From Aved-18 sp964606665 (lineage in GTDB: Bacteria; Cyanobacteriota; Vampirovibrionia; Obscuribacterales; Obscuribacteraceae), in the NCBI GenBank assembly GCA_964606665.1, contig CAZSHS010000006.1:1-64000 (forward strand): a stretch of DNA of 64,000 nt, in the 5' to 3' direction. How positions within the stretch are numbered: position 1 is the first letter of the stretch; every line of letters starts with the position of its first letter. The translations under genes and the position numbers were made by a program. A model generated the notes under the pieces. The model saw nothing but the letters and a program-made list of their open reading frames with translations. It was not told the origin of the DNA and did no database searches. Shown here piece by piece: positions 8,991-18,796 of this stretch.

Positions 8991-9629
8991 ATGGTTTTGA
9001 CAAACACTAAAGTTAACGTGATAGATCATCCCCTGGCCGCGCAAGCGCTAACTAAGTTACGCGACTTCCAAACAGTGAGCCATGATTTTCGCTTCACTGC
9101 CCTTAGATTGAGTCAGTATCTCGTTTATGAAGCGATGCGCGACCTTAAGGTTAAAGAGGTTGGAGTGGAAACACCGCTTGGTCCCGGCAGTGGAACAGCG
9201 ATTGTCGATTATGTAATTTTGGCTCCGGTGCTTAGAGCTGGTCTCATTTTGGCTGAAGCTGCGCAAGACTTGATGCCTAACTCACGCATTTATCACATTG
9301 GTCTCAGGCGCGATGAAGAAACGCTTGAAGCAAAGTCTTATTACGCCAAACTTCCAGAGTCTTTGCCGCCGGATTGCCGTACTTATGTGCTTGATCCGAT
9401 GTTAGCCACTGGTGGCTCTGCCTGTGCAGCCATTTCGCTCTTTGCTAAAATGGGCGTGCAAAACATTCATCTGGTGTCTTTTCTGGCTGCTCCAGAAGGC
9501 GTTAAGCGCGTACACGAACATTTTCCAAATGTGGTCATCACCACTACTTCCATTGATAATAACCTGAACGAATTTGGTTATATCGTGCCGGGACTTGGCG
9601 ATGCTGGCGATAGAATTTTTGGAACATAA
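8991..9629 (+). CDS. upp: Uracil phosphoribosyltransferase
   Basis: 212 aa. It makes UMP from uracil and PRPP (pyrimidine salvage). The PRPP-binding loop is LDPMLATGGSACAA, and the uracil-binding C terminus ends in PGLGDAGDRIFGT, both typical of UPRTases. The length and the N terminus (VIDHPLAAQALTKLRD) match the family closely. It starts 55 bp after dxr and is probably in the same transcription unit. It ends convergently with the dodecin gene. Confidence 0.96.
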   Translation: MVLTNTKVNVIDHPLAAQALTKLRDFQTVSHDFRFTALRLSQYLVYEAMRDLKVKEVGVETPLGPGSGTAIVDYVILAPVLRAGLILAEAAQDLMPNSRIYHIGLRRDEETLEAKSYYAKLPESLPPDCRTYVLDPMLATGGSACAAISLFAKMGVQNIHLVSFLAAPEGVKRVHEHFPNVVITTTSIDNNLNEFGYIVPGLGDAGDRIFGT

Positions 9630-9656
9630 AAAAGAGAGCATCACCGTATGTGGTGC
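9628..9656 (-). terminator. Probable terminator of the dodecin gene
   Basis: Read on the minus strand, GCACCAC and GTGATGC can form a short stem with one mismatch and a 5-nt loop (9638-9656), followed by TCTC and a run of six T. It lies between the convergent upp and dodecin genes. The stem is short, so the call is tentative. Confidence 0.4.
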
Positions 9657-9705
9657 CCCCTATTCTATTTGACTTGTAAAGAGTCTCTGGATTCTTAGTT
9701 TCTAG

Positions 9706-9924
9706 TTATTCTTCGTCGAGTTTGAATCCGACTTTCATTGTCACTTGAAATTCGGCTATTTCGCCCTCTTTGATGCGACCGCGAAAATCAGTCGCTTCAA
9801 ACCAGCGCAATCCGGTCAAAGACTTGGAGGCACGTTTTACTGCGTTTTCTGCCGCATCGGCGAAACTTTTTTCTGAAACACCAACTATTTCGGTTATTTT
9901 GTAGACATTGTGTGAATCTGACAT
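9706..9924 (-). CDS. Dodecin (flavin-binding storage protein)
   Basis: 72 aa, the usual dodecin length. Dodecins form hollow dodecamers that bind and sequester flavins or CoA. The pattern VYKITEIVGVSEKSFADAAE, then a helix, LRWFEATDFRGRI and a final beta strand (AEFQVTMKVGFKL) is diagnostic; the Trp of RWFE is the residue that stacks on flavin. It is a single gene, convergent with upp and divergent from the pseudokinase gene. Confidence 0.93.
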   Translation of the reverse strand: MSDSHNVYKITEIVGVSEKSFADAAENAVKRASKSLTGLRWFEATDFRGRIKEGEIAEFQVTMKVGFKLDEE

Positions 9925-10033
9925 TTGCCACCTCTTAAGGATTAATCTATTAACTAATTTAAAACTATTGAAAACCGCATTGGAGTTGAGCTTAATCCTA
10001 GTGTGACAATGATTTACCCCTTACACTATAAAC

Positions 10034-11311
10034 ATGCAAAACCTAAAAACCTATATTGATACAAACGGTCCGATGCCCTGGGCTACATGCGCCAAGGCTT
10101 TCGCTCGACTGCTTACAAGCGAATCAGGCCAAGAGAGCGAAAAATTGACTTTGCCTCTGAATCTGGCTTCTTTTCAAATAGACGAATCAACTAAAGAATT
10201 AAGTCTTGCGCAGACAGCCAGCGAAAATGACTTTGCTTATCAAAGTCCAGAATTTTGTTTGGAGCGCCCAACCGATGAGCGGTCTATTGTTTATAGTCTT
10301 GGTTTGGTGCTTTATGCCTGTTTGACAGGTGCACCTGCGTTTGTCGATAAATCAGCCGAGCGTTTGAGCGAGTTACAGGTAAGTGAAATGCCCCGTCCTG
10401 TGAGCAGCCGTATTTTAAACGAGTCTGTGCCAGTTGAACTTGATACTTTGCTTGGCAAAGCTATAAACAAGAATCCCAAAAAACGTTTCATTGATTCAAA
10501 AACTCTTGGACTGGAGCTGGAGAAACTGCAAACGAATTCAAATCTGTACAAACCAAGCAAGCAATCGGTCTTTAAATTTCTTTTTCTGTTTGCCTTAGCG
10601 CCAATTATTTCATTTTCTTTATCACATAATTCATACACTCAAAAACTTATTGCCGATAGTCATCCTCAAGCAAGACAGCCATACCATCTTAGTCTTGATT
10701 CGGGTGATTATAGATTGCAGATGGAATTCGACGACAATAAAATTGAGCCGGATAAGTCAAAAAAGCAAATTCAAATTCTGAATTTGATGACTAGAAAAAT
10801 CATGTTTGCTACAACGAAACGCAAAACTTTTAAAGAAGCAGTCGAGGAAGCGGTCCGTCGGCAGCTCGATTTGAAGGGGGCCGATTTGAGCGGGCAAGAT
10901 TTGAGTGGTGCTAATCTTCATGGTGCCAAATTTGCCAAAGCCTTTTTTATCAAATCTAAATTGAATAACGTCAATTTTTATTCTTGCTTTTTAGATGGTG
11001 CCGATTTTCGAGATGCCACTATGAATAACTGCATGCTAGGCGATGTTCATGCGGTACAAACAAATTTTTCTGGTGCTAATTTGAGCGGTTCGCAAATGCT
11101 AAATTCATTTTTCTTGCAATCTAATTTTATGGACGCAAACTTAAGCCGTTGCGATTTGACCAATTCAAAATTAAATCAAGCTAAAATGGTAAGAGCTAAT
11201 CTAACTGGTGCAATAACCAAGAATGCCACTCGTAATGCCGACTTCTGGGATGGCGCCAAAGTTACAGAAGCACAGCTTAAGGACATGATTACTTTACAGT
11301 TAAGTAAATAA
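10034..11311 (+). CDS. Kinase-like C-lobe fused to membrane segment and pentapeptide repeats
   Basis: 425 aa. Residues about 75-170 resemble the C-lobe of a Ser/Thr protein kinase: YQSPEFCLERPTDERS matches the APE region, followed by VYSLGLVLYACLTGAPAF and ending NKNPKKRFIDSKTL. The glycine-rich loop, ATP lysine, HRD and DFG motifs are missing, so it cannot be a normal kinase. One transmembrane helix follows (about 180-200, FLFLFALAPIISFSLSH). After a linker, residues about 275-410 are pentapeptide repeats (A-D/N-L-x-x type, for example ADLSGQDLSGANLHGAKF), expected to form a right-handed beta helix, probably outside the membrane. It may be a pseudokinase scaffold. No close neighbour shares its strand. 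Confidence 0.85.
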   Translation: MQNLKTYIDTNGPMPWATCAKAFARLLTSESGQESEKLTLPLNLASFQIDESTKELSLAQTASENDFAYQSPEFCLERPTDERSIVYSLGLVLYACLTGAPAFVDKSAERLSELQVSEMPRPVSSRILNESVPVELDTLLGKAINKNPKKRFIDSKTLGLELEKLQTNSNLYKPSKQSVFKFLFLFALAPIISFSLSHNSYTQKLIADSHPQARQPYHLSLDSGDYRLQMEFDDNKIEPDKSKKQIQILNLMTRKIMFATTKRKTFKEAVEEAVRRQLDLKGADLSGQDLSGANLHGAKFAKAFFIKSKLNNVNFYSCFLDGADFRDATMNNCMLGDVHAVQTNFSGANLSGSQMLNSFFLQSNFMDANLSRCDLTNSKLNQAKMVRANLTGAITKNATRNADFWDGAKVTEAQLKDMITLQLSK

Positions 11312-11313
11312 GA

Positions 11314-11736
11314 TCATTGAAATCGTATCTCTATGAGTTTGCGAGTTTCATCGTCAATCAAAGTTGGTTTTCTTGTGGTCTCATCAATAAGCACCATTAC
11401 CTCTTCAGATGCGGCACAACACTTATCATTCAGGTAGATCACTTGTGCGATTTTGACCGAGCTTTTGCCAAATGAGTTTATTTTTGTTCCTATTTCTGCG
11501 GTCCCTGGAAAATTCATCTCGGACAGAAAATCGAGATTCATGCTTGCTATAACGAAGGTTTTTCCCGCACCGCTCAAAGCGTCCATTCCATCAAAAAAGG
11601 TGGCTACCCGTCCTTGTTCTAAAAGAGTTGAGAAAACAGCATTGTTGACGTGTCCTAAAGCATCCGTGTCGCTATAGCGCAGAGGAACTGATGTCCAACA
11701 TTTAAATGATGATTTGTCGACTTGGCGTTTTGTCAT
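11314..11736 (-). CDS. Acyl-CoA thioesterase, hotdog fold (YbgC/FadM type)
   Basis: 140 aa. The N-terminal block VPLRYSDTDALGHVNNAVF is the classic signature of the 4-hydroxybenzoyl-CoA thioesterase family; the Asp of DALGHVNN is the usual catalytic residue. It should hydrolyse acyl-CoA or acyl-ACP thioesters in the cytoplasm; the substrate cannot be told. Its ATG overlaps the stop of the adaptor gene by 4 nt, making it the last gene of the six-gene operon that starts at 19303. A thioesterase in a metal-efflux operon is odd and may be a passenger. Confidence 0.9.
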   Translation of the reverse strand: MTKRQVDKSSFKCWTSVPLRYSDTDALGHVNNAVFSTLLEQGRVATFFDGMDALSGAGKTFVIASMNLDFLSEMNFPGTAEIGTKINSFGKSSVKIAQVIYLNDKCCAASEEVMVLIDETTRKPTLIDDETRKLIEIRFQ

Positions 11737-12971
11737 TCGGTAGAATTTTTTACTGCCAGTCCTTCTAGTTCAAGACTGCCTTTGACTGCTATCGTTTCCC
11801 CTGGTTTGAGTCCAGAGAGTACTTCACTCTTGCCACCATATACGGGGCCAACTTGTATTTTGCGTTCTTCAAATGTATCTGGCGATTTTTGAACATAAGC
11901 TAAGTGAGCTTCACCCACTTTTTGCACAGCCTCAGCAGGTATAACTAGCGCATTCTTGGTGGCAGTGCGCACTACCATTTTGCCAAACATATTGGGATGG
12001 AGCAAATCGAGACTGTTGTCTACAGTAGCTCTTATAGGCAATGTTCTAGTCTTAGGGTCCATTATGTTGCCTATGTTGTCTACTACTCCACGGAAGGTCT
12101 GCTCCTGGAAGCTATCTACAATTACCACTGCAGGCTGGTGTCGTTTGACATAACGGATATCTTTTTCGAAGACTTGAGCGAACATCCATACTGTTGATAG
12201 GTCTGAAATTTCAAATAGTTTGTTTGACGAGTCTACTAGTTGTCCCACATCTACTTGTCTTTCGATCAAGGTGCCTGAGCGGGGAGCGACAATGTTGAAT
12301 ATGTCATCTATTTTTCGTGTTTTGAGCACATCGTCAACTTCATTTGGCATGATACCAAATAGTCTTAAGCGCTCTTTGGTGCTGACCACTACAGAGTTTA
12401 TTTTATCCTGCAAGTTTTTCAGCATCACTCGCGCTTCTTCAAATTCTCCTTCAGACAACTCCAAATTAGATCGTGCGGCAATTCCTTCTCCATAGAGCAA
12501 TTTATTGCGCTCATATTGTTTTTTAGCCAGCGAAAATTTGACTTTAGCTTGCTCCATATCAGCTTCTAGAATCATTACTTTTTCAAGTAATTCTGATTCA
12601 AGTTTAGCCACTTCGTCACTTCGCACAGTAGTTAGAATCTGACCTTTTTTGACCATGTCGCCAACTTGAACGTCAACGTCTTCGACTCGTCCTGGCACCA
12701 TAGAAAGCACTGGGGTGGTTTGGTAATCGTTCTCTTTCACTTCGCCTTCTAATATAAGTTCGACCGGCAAAGACTGATAGACCACTTTATAAGTTGTAAG
12801 ACCGATTTTTTCCAGTTGTGATTTGGTTAGTCGCAGAATTCCATCATTTTCGTGTTTACTTAAAGGAGCAGTATGAGCCGCGCTTGTGTCATTGCTTTCG
12901 TTTGTGAAAAACTGACACCCGCTAAGTAGCGAAATCGAAATTATGGCGACTGTAGCAAATTGGAATTTCAT
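11733..12971 (-). CDS. RND efflux periplasmic adaptor lipoprotein (CusB/CzcB type)
   Basis: 412 aa. It starts with a lipoprotein signal (lipobox LLSGC, Cys at about 19), so it should be anchored in the membrane facing the periplasm. The barrel-sandwich hybrid domain is split by a long helical hairpin (about 120-215, LESELLEKVMILEADMEQAK and following), as in membrane fusion proteins; PGRVEDVDVQVGDMVKKGQI is the lipoyl-like half. The beta-barrel and membrane-proximal domains follow. It links the inner-membrane pump encoded just upstream (4-nt overlap) to an outer-membrane channel. No TolC/CusC-type gene is in the window. Confidence 0.93.
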   Translation of the reverse strand: MKFQFATVAIISISLLSGCQFFTNESNDTSAAHTAPLSKHENDGILRLTKSQLEKIGLTTYKVVYQSLPVELILEGEVKENDYQTTPVLSMVPGRVEDVDVQVGDMVKKGQILTTVRSDEVAKLESELLEKVMILEADMEQAKVKFSLAKKQYERNKLLYGEGIAARSNLELSEGEFEEARVMLKNLQDKINSVVVSTKERLRLFGIMPNEVDDVLKTRKIDDIFNIVAPRSGTLIERQVDVGQLVDSSNKLFEISDLSTVWMFAQVFEKDIRYVKRHQPAVVIVDSFQEQTFRGVVDNIGNIMDPKTRTLPIRATVDNSLDLLHPNMFGKMVVRTATKNALVIPAEAVQKVGEAHLAYVQKSPDTFEERKIQVGPVYGGKSEVLSGLKPGETIAVKGSLELEGLAVKNSTE

Positions 12972-15900
12972 TCAGGCTTCTCGAGATTTTTTACAGGCTC
13001 TTGCTCAGGCTCCGGTTCTTTTTCGGGGAAAGCATAAAGCGGTAAGGCTTCGGCAGTTTGCGATGCTAGTTCCATATCAGATTCTACCTGCTTCATTTTG
13101 CCTGAGCTAGGGCGGAAATATAAATAAATGCAGGGAAGAACATACAAAGTTAAAAACGTACAGAAAATCATTCCACCGATAATCACTATTGCAAAGGGTT
13201 TCTGTGTTTGAGCCCCAATCTCATTTGATAATGCCGCTGGTAACAATCCTACTGCTGCAATAGCTGCGGTCATCAATACCGGTCGCATTCTAGTGATGGC
13301 GCCTTTATAAACAGCCGTTCGAATGGGTACTCCGTTCAATCGCAATTCATCAACAAATGAGACCAACAAGATGCCGTTTTTCACCGCCAGCCCAAATAAG
13401 GCGATAAATCCAACGCCTGCAGATATTGAAAAATAAGTCTTGGTCACGAACAAAGACAAAACGCCACCGATAGCAGCAAGTGGGATAACTGAAAAAACAA
13501 CCATTGCGCCGCTTAGAGTGCCGCAAGCAAAATATAGAATAACCAGAATTACACCAAGCGTAATGGGCAAGACCACCATCAGTTGATTTGATGCTTCTTT
13601 TTGGCGTTCGAACTCCCCGCTCCAGATGACCGAATAGCCTTGGGGCAATTCTAATTTATTGACTTTTGCTTGTGCTTCCTCTACTGCTGTAGCCAGGTCG
13701 CGTCCGCGTACATTGGCTCTTATTGTGGCAAGGCGACTTCCACCTTCTCGCCAGATTTGCGTTGCTCCCATTGATTCTTTTACTTTTGCAATTTGCGAAA
13801 GGGGAATTTTGACCCCACTTGGAGTGTCGACTAGAATTTGTTCTAAGTCTTCAGATGTGTTTCGATAGGCTTCGGCAAGACGCACAATTACATTGTATCT
13901 GCGTTCTTCTTCTATTGCCACGGTAGCCGTTTTGCCACCCAGTTCGATTTCTACCAGATCTTTTAAATCATCTACTGTAAGACCGTAGCGAGCCGCAGCA
14001 ACACGATCTATTTCGATTTTTAGTTGGGGTTGACCCATCAGGGGATCAACGATGACATCGACAATACCAGGTGTGGTGCGCATCATAGCTCCCACTTTCA
14101 CAGCAGTTTGCTCAAGCGTTTCAAGTTCGGGACCGGAGACTTTGGCTACAAGCGAACCTTGAACCCCAGACAAGGCTTCGTCTAAAGTTGTCTGAATGTA
14201 TTGAGTGAAGTAATATTTGACGTTTGGAATTTCTTCCAAATCTTTTTTCATCATTTCAATTAGTTTTTCTTTGTCTTCATGCATTTCTTTGGGCCATTCG
14301 GCAAATGGCTTAAGACCAATGAAGAACTCAAGATCGGCAAATCTGTTAGGGTCGGAGCCGTCGTCGGGACCGCCTGCTTGTGAGAGCACACCTGTCACTT
14401 CTGGGTATTTGAGCAATTTTTCTCTAATCTGGCTACAGATGCGATTGGCTTCTAACAGAGTTATGCTACCTGGTTTAATGGTGCCTCTAAGCCAGATGTT
14501 GCCCTCTTCCAGGTGAGGCAGAAATTCGCTTCCCATGCTGAGATAAACAGGCACTATTGCAGCAAATGCGCCAATAGCAAGAATTATTACAAGCCAGCGT
14601 AATTTGAGCGCAAAATGCAAAGTTGGTGCATAAAATTTGCGCGCCAGAATAACAATGAAACTTTCTTTTTCTCTTGGTGGGTGATTGGGAAACCAAAAAG
14701 AGCATAAAACAGGAACAAGAGTTAGGGCGCAGAGTCCAGCACCTATAAGGGCTGTAACCATTGTGGTAGCAAGAGGACGAAATAACTTGCCCTCGACACC
14801 TGTGAAGGCAAAAATGGGCAAGAAAGTAGCAATGATTACAATAATTCCCGACACAAGTGGCGCTGCCACTTCGCAGGCTGATTCTCTTAGAATTTGTAGT
14901 CGTTGCAATGGCGTTTTATTTGGCCCTGCTTCAGAGAAAAAACGCACGATGTTTTCAGTCATTACCACCGCACTGTCAACTAGAATGCCAAAATCTATTG
15001 CGCCCAGGCTGAGCAGGTTGGCAGGCACACCGAAAATATTTAGACCAATGAATGATATCAATACCGATACTGGTATCACGATTGCAGTGATAACAGCCGG
15101 AACTATGTCGACTAAAAACAAACAAAGAAAAATAAAAACCAATACGATGCCGGTTGCGACGTTGTGACTGACTGTTTTAACAGTTCTGTCAATAAGAGTT
15201 GAGCGGTCATACAGAGTCTCGAAAGTGACACCGGGAGGTAATTTTTTCAAGATACTGGGCAAGCGTTCTTTAAGTTCAGCCAATACTTGTGAAGGGTTTT
15301 CATCTCTACGCAAGAGAACAATGCCTTCTACTACGTCATCTTCGTGGTCATGGCCAACCTGACCTCTGCGCACTAGTGGTTCGATTGCAACTTTGGCGAC
15401 GTCACGAATTCGAATAGGAATGCCTTCGCCGTGGGCTTTGATCACTATTTCTTCGATGTCACCAACACCTGTAAGTAAACCCATTTCGCGAATTATTAGA
15501 GCCTGTCCGTTGCGCTCCAGAAAGCCACCGCCGGAGGTGGCGTTGGCGTGCGATACAGCGTTAAATACTTCTTGCAGAGTTATGTCATATGCCCGCAGTT
15601 TGTGCGGATCTATTTGAATTAAATATGATTTTGTCGGACCGCCTTGACTAATTACGCCAATTACGCCAGGTATTTGTCTGAAAAGTCGCTCCAGCTCCCA
15701 CTGTTGAAAGGATCGTAACTCCATTGGAGTGAAATATCGACTGTGCAAAGCGTATCTGTAAATCTCGCGAAGGGATCCTACTTCTGGCTCCAGTTGCGGA
15801 TTTGCGTCTGGCGGCAACTCGACTCGAGTAAGGCGTTCGAGTACTTGTTGTCTTGCTAGTGAGACAGGTGTTCCATCTGAAAAGGTTGTGGTAACTACAG

Positions 15901-16180
15901 ATAATCCATATAAAGACAAAGAGCGCAAGCGAATTTGTCTGGGAATACCTAAAAGCTCTTTTTCCATAGGGATGGTGACAAGCTTTTCTACTTCTTCGCC
16001 CCCTTTGCCAGGATAAAGAGTAATAATTCTTACTTGTGGATTAGAAAGCTCAGGATAAGCCTCTAGCGGCAATTTCTTCCAAGCTAATAAACCAACGGCA
16101 ATTATCACACCAGTAACGATGAGCGTCATATACCGGCTCTTAAGCGAATGTTCTACTAGCCAGTTTATTGCAGAATGCAC
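12968..16180 (-). CDS. Heavy-metal RND efflux pump (CzcA/CusA family)
   Basis: 1070 aa, the usual length for HME-RND pumps. Twelve transmembrane segments and two large periplasmic loops are expected; the first helix and SRYMTLIVTGVIIAVGLLAW at the N terminus fit. Helix 4 carries DFGILVDSAVVMTEN, which keeps the Asp/Asp/Glu proton-relay pattern of CzcA-type (Zn/Co/Cd) pumps rather than the form typical of Cu/Ag pumps; the metal is therefore inferred as divalent. It overlaps the adaptor gene by 4 nt and follows the APC permease by 4 bp. A CpxP-like protein at 24661 may belong to the same stress response, but it is not linked. Confidence 0.95.
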   Translation of the reverse strand: MHSAINWLVEHSLKSRYMTLIVTGVIIAVGLLAWKKLPLEAYPELSNPQVRIITLYPGKGGEEVEKLVTIPMEKELLGIPRQIRLRSLSLYGLSVVTTTFSDGTPVSLARQQVLERLTRVELPPDANPQLEPEVGSLREIYRYALHSRYFTPMELRSFQQWELERLFRQIPGVIGVISQGGPTKSYLIQIDPHKLRAYDITLQEVFNAVSHANATSGGGFLERNGQALIIREMGLLTGVGDIEEIVIKAHGEGIPIRIRDVAKVAIEPLVRRGQVGHDHEDDVVEGIVLLRRDENPSQVLAELKERLPSILKKLPPGVTFETLYDRSTLIDRTVKTVSHNVATGIVLVFIFLCLFLVDIVPAVITAIVIPVSVLISFIGLNIFGVPANLLSLGAIDFGILVDSAVVMTENIVRFFSEAGPNKTPLQRLQILRESACEVAAPLVSGIIVIIATFLPIFAFTGVEGKLFRPLATTMVTALIGAGLCALTLVPVLCSFWFPNHPPREKESFIVILARKFYAPTLHFALKLRWLVIILAIGAFAAIVPVYLSMGSEFLPHLEEGNIWLRGTIKPGSITLLEANRICSQIREKLLKYPEVTGVLSQAGGPDDGSDPNRFADLEFFIGLKPFAEWPKEMHEDKEKLIEMMKKDLEEIPNVKYYFTQYIQTTLDEALSGVQGSLVAKVSGPELETLEQTAVKVGAMMRTTPGIVDVIVDPLMGQPQLKIEIDRVAAARYGLTVDDLKDLVEIELGGKTATVAIEEERRYNVIVRLAEAYRNTSEDLEQILVDTPSGVKIPLSQIAKVKESMGATQIWREGGSRLATIRANVRGRDLATAVEEAQAKVNKLELPQGYSVIWSGEFERQKEASNQLMVVLPITLGVILVILYFACGTLSGAMVVFSVIPLAAIGGVLSLFVTKTYFSISAGVGFIALFGLAVKNGILLVSFVDELRLNGVPIRTAVYKGAITRMRPVLMTAAIAAVGLLPAALSNEIGAQTQKPFAIVIIGGMIFCTFLTLYVLPCIYLYFRPSSGKMKQVESDMELASQTAEALPLYAFPEKEPEPEQEPVKNLEKPE

Positions 16181-16184
16181 TTTG

Positions 16185-18110
16185 TTAGCTCACGTGAATT
16201 TTGGGGCGTTGTTCGGGGTCGGTTTCCTCTGCTCTTAAAATTTCTCTGGTCACAGGAGCTATTTCACCTTCTCCAAGGAATATATATTTGAATACATAAC
16301 CCAATGGATGACCTTCCGTCCAACCGAAATAGGCGTGCGGAATAGTTTTTGTACGGTCTCTTATGTCGAGCAGTATGGCTGCGATGGCATTTGGTACTGC
16401 CGAGCTTTGACAACGCAAAACTTTGTTGCCATCGACCAGATGTCCAGTCACGTGCAACACATTGTCTATAAATTCCGATGCGTCTTGTACTCTTACCTCA
16501 AGAAAAATTAGCTGCGCTTCTTCTGGAGTTAGTTTGTGCACGCGTCTGGTTTCGGCTTCTTTGGCGTTGTATTCCATTCCGCCTGGTCTGTGCGAAAGGA
16601 TTGAAATCTCACCTTCTTTGAGCAACGCTTCCTGAAAGAAACTTTCAGCTACATCGTCATAAGAAACTTTCTGTATGCGCAATTCAAGAGAGCGCACAGT
16701 GCGCGAAAGTAAAGACGATGCCAGTATTGCCCCAATAAAGAATGAGGCGATGTGTAGACCTTCGGGACGTTCGATTATGTTTGCAATTAGTGTGTATAAA
16801 AACACGCATGTAATAACTGCAAAAGCAGATCGTTTGAATTGGCTGATTTTCCAGTAAGTGAGCGTGACTGCAAACGAATCGCAAGTCATTAGCACAAGCA
16901 CTCCAGTGGCGTAAGCTCCTGCTTGAGCGTCTACATTGGCTTTGAATATGAGCGTCACAGCGAAAGCTACAATCAAAAAGAAGACTACAAGCGGTCGCAT
17001 CGCGGCCGACCAGTTTGGGGCCATGCCGTATCTGGGCAAATAGCGTGGCACTAAATTCAGTAGTCCAGCAAGCGCCGATGCACCAGCGAACCATAAGATA
17101 GCAATTGTACTTGCGTCGTAAATACTGCCCCATGTGTGACCCATGAGCGAATGAGCTAGATACGAAATAGCGCGTCCATTTGCGTCTCCGCCCTCTACAA
17201 AAGCTTCTGGCGGAATTAAAAAGCTGGTGGCGAAACTGCTCGTCATGAGCATAAAGGCCATAATTAGAGCTGCAGTTAAAAGTAGTTTTCTTGTGTTCTT
17301 AATACGACCGGCTGGATTTTCCTGAGTATCATCGGGATTTCCGCGTACGTGCGGCATGACTGCTACACCCGTTTCAAAACCGGAGAGTCCTAGCGCCAGC
17401 TTGGGAAAGACGAGCATAGACATGCCAATCATTGGCCAAATCGAATGATATGTGCTAGTTAGGCGAGTTTGCCAGTTGGAAAATAGTTCGGGATGATGGA
17501 AGAGATTATCCATCGCCACACCAATAGTGACGGCGTTCACTAAAAGATACGTGCTCACTATGACAGTGGATAGTCCGATTGCTTCTTTGAAGCCTGTGAG
17601 GAAAATCATTCCTAACAAACCTAGCAATCCAAGTGTAATTACCACTCTATCGAGCATCATTGCAGGCAGCGCCTGTTGAATCAGCGGATTCTCGACAATG
17701 TGAGCAGTGGCATCGGCAGCAGAAAGAGTAATAGTAATGATGAAGTCTGTACAGGCAAATCCAAGTAGAACTAGTACGAAGGTCTTGCCTCTCCAGCCCG
17801 GAAAGAGGCGTGATAACAGAGACAGACTTCCCTGTCCATGCGGGCTTATGCGACTGACAGTGGAATAGACAGGCAAGGCGCCAAAGAGGGTTAAGAAAAT
17901 TAGGATAAATGTGGCGACAGGTGAAAGTAGCCCGGCTGCTAAATATGCGATGCCGGGCTGATATCCAAGAGTGGAAAAGTAATCTACCCCGGTGAGGCAC
18001 ATTACTTTTGGCCACCAATCCTGGTGTGTTTCTTTTTCTTTGCCTCGTTGTCGAATTCCTTCGAAGAACCAGATCAGAAATTTGTTTTTCAGTCGATCAC
18101 GAGATGTCAT
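16185..18110 (-). CDS. APC-superfamily amino-acid permease-like transporter
   Basis: 641 aa. The membrane part (about 45-450) has about twelve hydrophobic helices; the first contains GVDYFSTLGYQPGIAYLAAG, an APC-type unwound helix. The C-terminal 170 residues are cytoplasmic and unrecognised (SFFQEALLKEGEISILSHRP and following). The substrate is unknown: amino acid or cation are both possible. It sits between yceI (5-bp gap) and the RND pump (4-bp gap), so it is almost certainly co-transcribed with them. Confidence 0.85.
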   Translation of the reverse strand: MTSRDRLKNKFLIWFFEGIRQRGKEKETHQDWWPKVMCLTGVDYFSTLGYQPGIAYLAAGLLSPVATFILIFLTLFGALPVYSTVSRISPHGQGSLSLLSRLFPGWRGKTFVLVLLGFACTDFIITITLSAADATAHIVENPLIQQALPAMMLDRVVITLGLLGLLGMIFLTGFKEAIGLSTVIVSTYLLVNAVTIGVAMDNLFHHPELFSNWQTRLTSTYHSIWPMIGMSMLVFPKLALGLSGFETGVAVMPHVRGNPDDTQENPAGRIKNTRKLLLTAALIMAFMLMTSSFATSFLIPPEAFVEGGDANGRAISYLAHSLMGHTWGSIYDASTIAILWFAGASALAGLLNLVPRYLPRYGMAPNWSAAMRPLVVFFLIVAFAVTLIFKANVDAQAGAYATGVLVLMTCDSFAVTLTYWKISQFKRSAFAVITCVFLYTLIANIIERPEGLHIASFFIGAILASSLLSRTVRSLELRIQKVSYDDVAESFFQEALLKEGEISILSHRPGGMEYNAKEAETRRVHKLTPEEAQLIFLEVRVQDASEFIDNVLHVTGHLVDGNKVLRCQSSAVPNAIAAILLDIRDRTKTIPHAYFGWTEGHPLGYVFKYIFLGEGEIAPVTREILRAEETDPEQRPKIHVS

Positions 18111-18115
18111 CTTGA

Positions 18116-18787
18116 TTAAGCTTGAGCCTTATTGTCGCTTTTTACCAGTTCAAGATCTATTTCGAAGTTGATTTCATCACCAACCATCGCTCCGCCGTTA
18201 TCCAATGTTTTGTTGTATGAAACACCGAAGTCTTTGCGATTCAGTTTGCCTTTTGCGCTCACTCCCATGTGTGGAGCACCTTTGACCATTACAGGCTTGG
18301 AGAGCGCTTCTGCATTGAGGGTTACTTTTTTAGTGACACCATGCATGGTGAAATTGCCTTCAAGAGCGAACGCACCGTTTTTACCTGGCACAACTTTGGT
18401 CGATACAAATTTCATGGTGGGATACTTTTCAGTATCAAGGAAATCGCCGGCCTTCAAATGTTCATCGCGCTTAGGCTCTTGAGTGGAAATAGTTTTTGCA
18501 TCAATGGTCGCATCGACGAAAGCCTTGGTCAAAGTTTTACCATCGTACTTTACTTTGCCAGTTACTTGACCAAAATTGCCGCGGACATTAGAGACCATCA
18601 TGTGTCTTACAGTAAAATTGACCGCTGAGTGTGCAGTATCAATGTCCCAGGAATCAGCACTAGTAGGAGCAGTTTTAGCAGTTGCTTTAGTTGTTTCTGT
18701 TTTTGCCGGTGTTGCGTCTTTCGCCATAGTGGGCAAACTGCAGGCAAAGCCCAACAAAAGGGCCGCTGCGAAAAACATTTGCTTCAT
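18116..18787 (-). CDS. YceI family periplasmic protein
   Basis: 223 aa with a signal peptide (about 1-22, ending PTMA) and a Lys/Thr/Ala-rich linker. The rest is a YceI lipocalin-like domain: WDIDTAHSAVNFTVRHMMVS, VRGNFGQVTGKVKYDGK, then DFLDTEKYPTMKFVSTKV and FTMHGVTKKVTL, all family hallmarks. YceI proteins bind long lipids such as polyisoprenoids in the periplasm and respond to stress. It is the second gene in the operon, 9 bp after the EVE gene. Confidence 0.95.
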   Translation of the reverse strand: MKQMFFAAALLLGFACSLPTMAKDATPAKTETTKATAKTAPTSADSWDIDTAHSAVNFTVRHMMVSNVRGNFGQVTGKVKYDGKTLTKAFVDATIDAKTISTQEPKRDEHLKAGDFLDTEKYPTMKFVSTKVVPGKNGAFALEGNFTMHGVTKKVTLNAEALSKPVMVKGAPHMGVSAKGKLNRKDFGVSYNKTLDNGGAMVGDEINFEIDLELVKSDNKAQA

Positions 18788-18796
18788 TTCAATTCC

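Noticed and set aside
14685..15167. 160-codon plus-strand frame inside the RND pump gene
   Set aside because: It is antisense to a conserved CzcA segment and has Thr/Arg-rich text typical of shadow frames.
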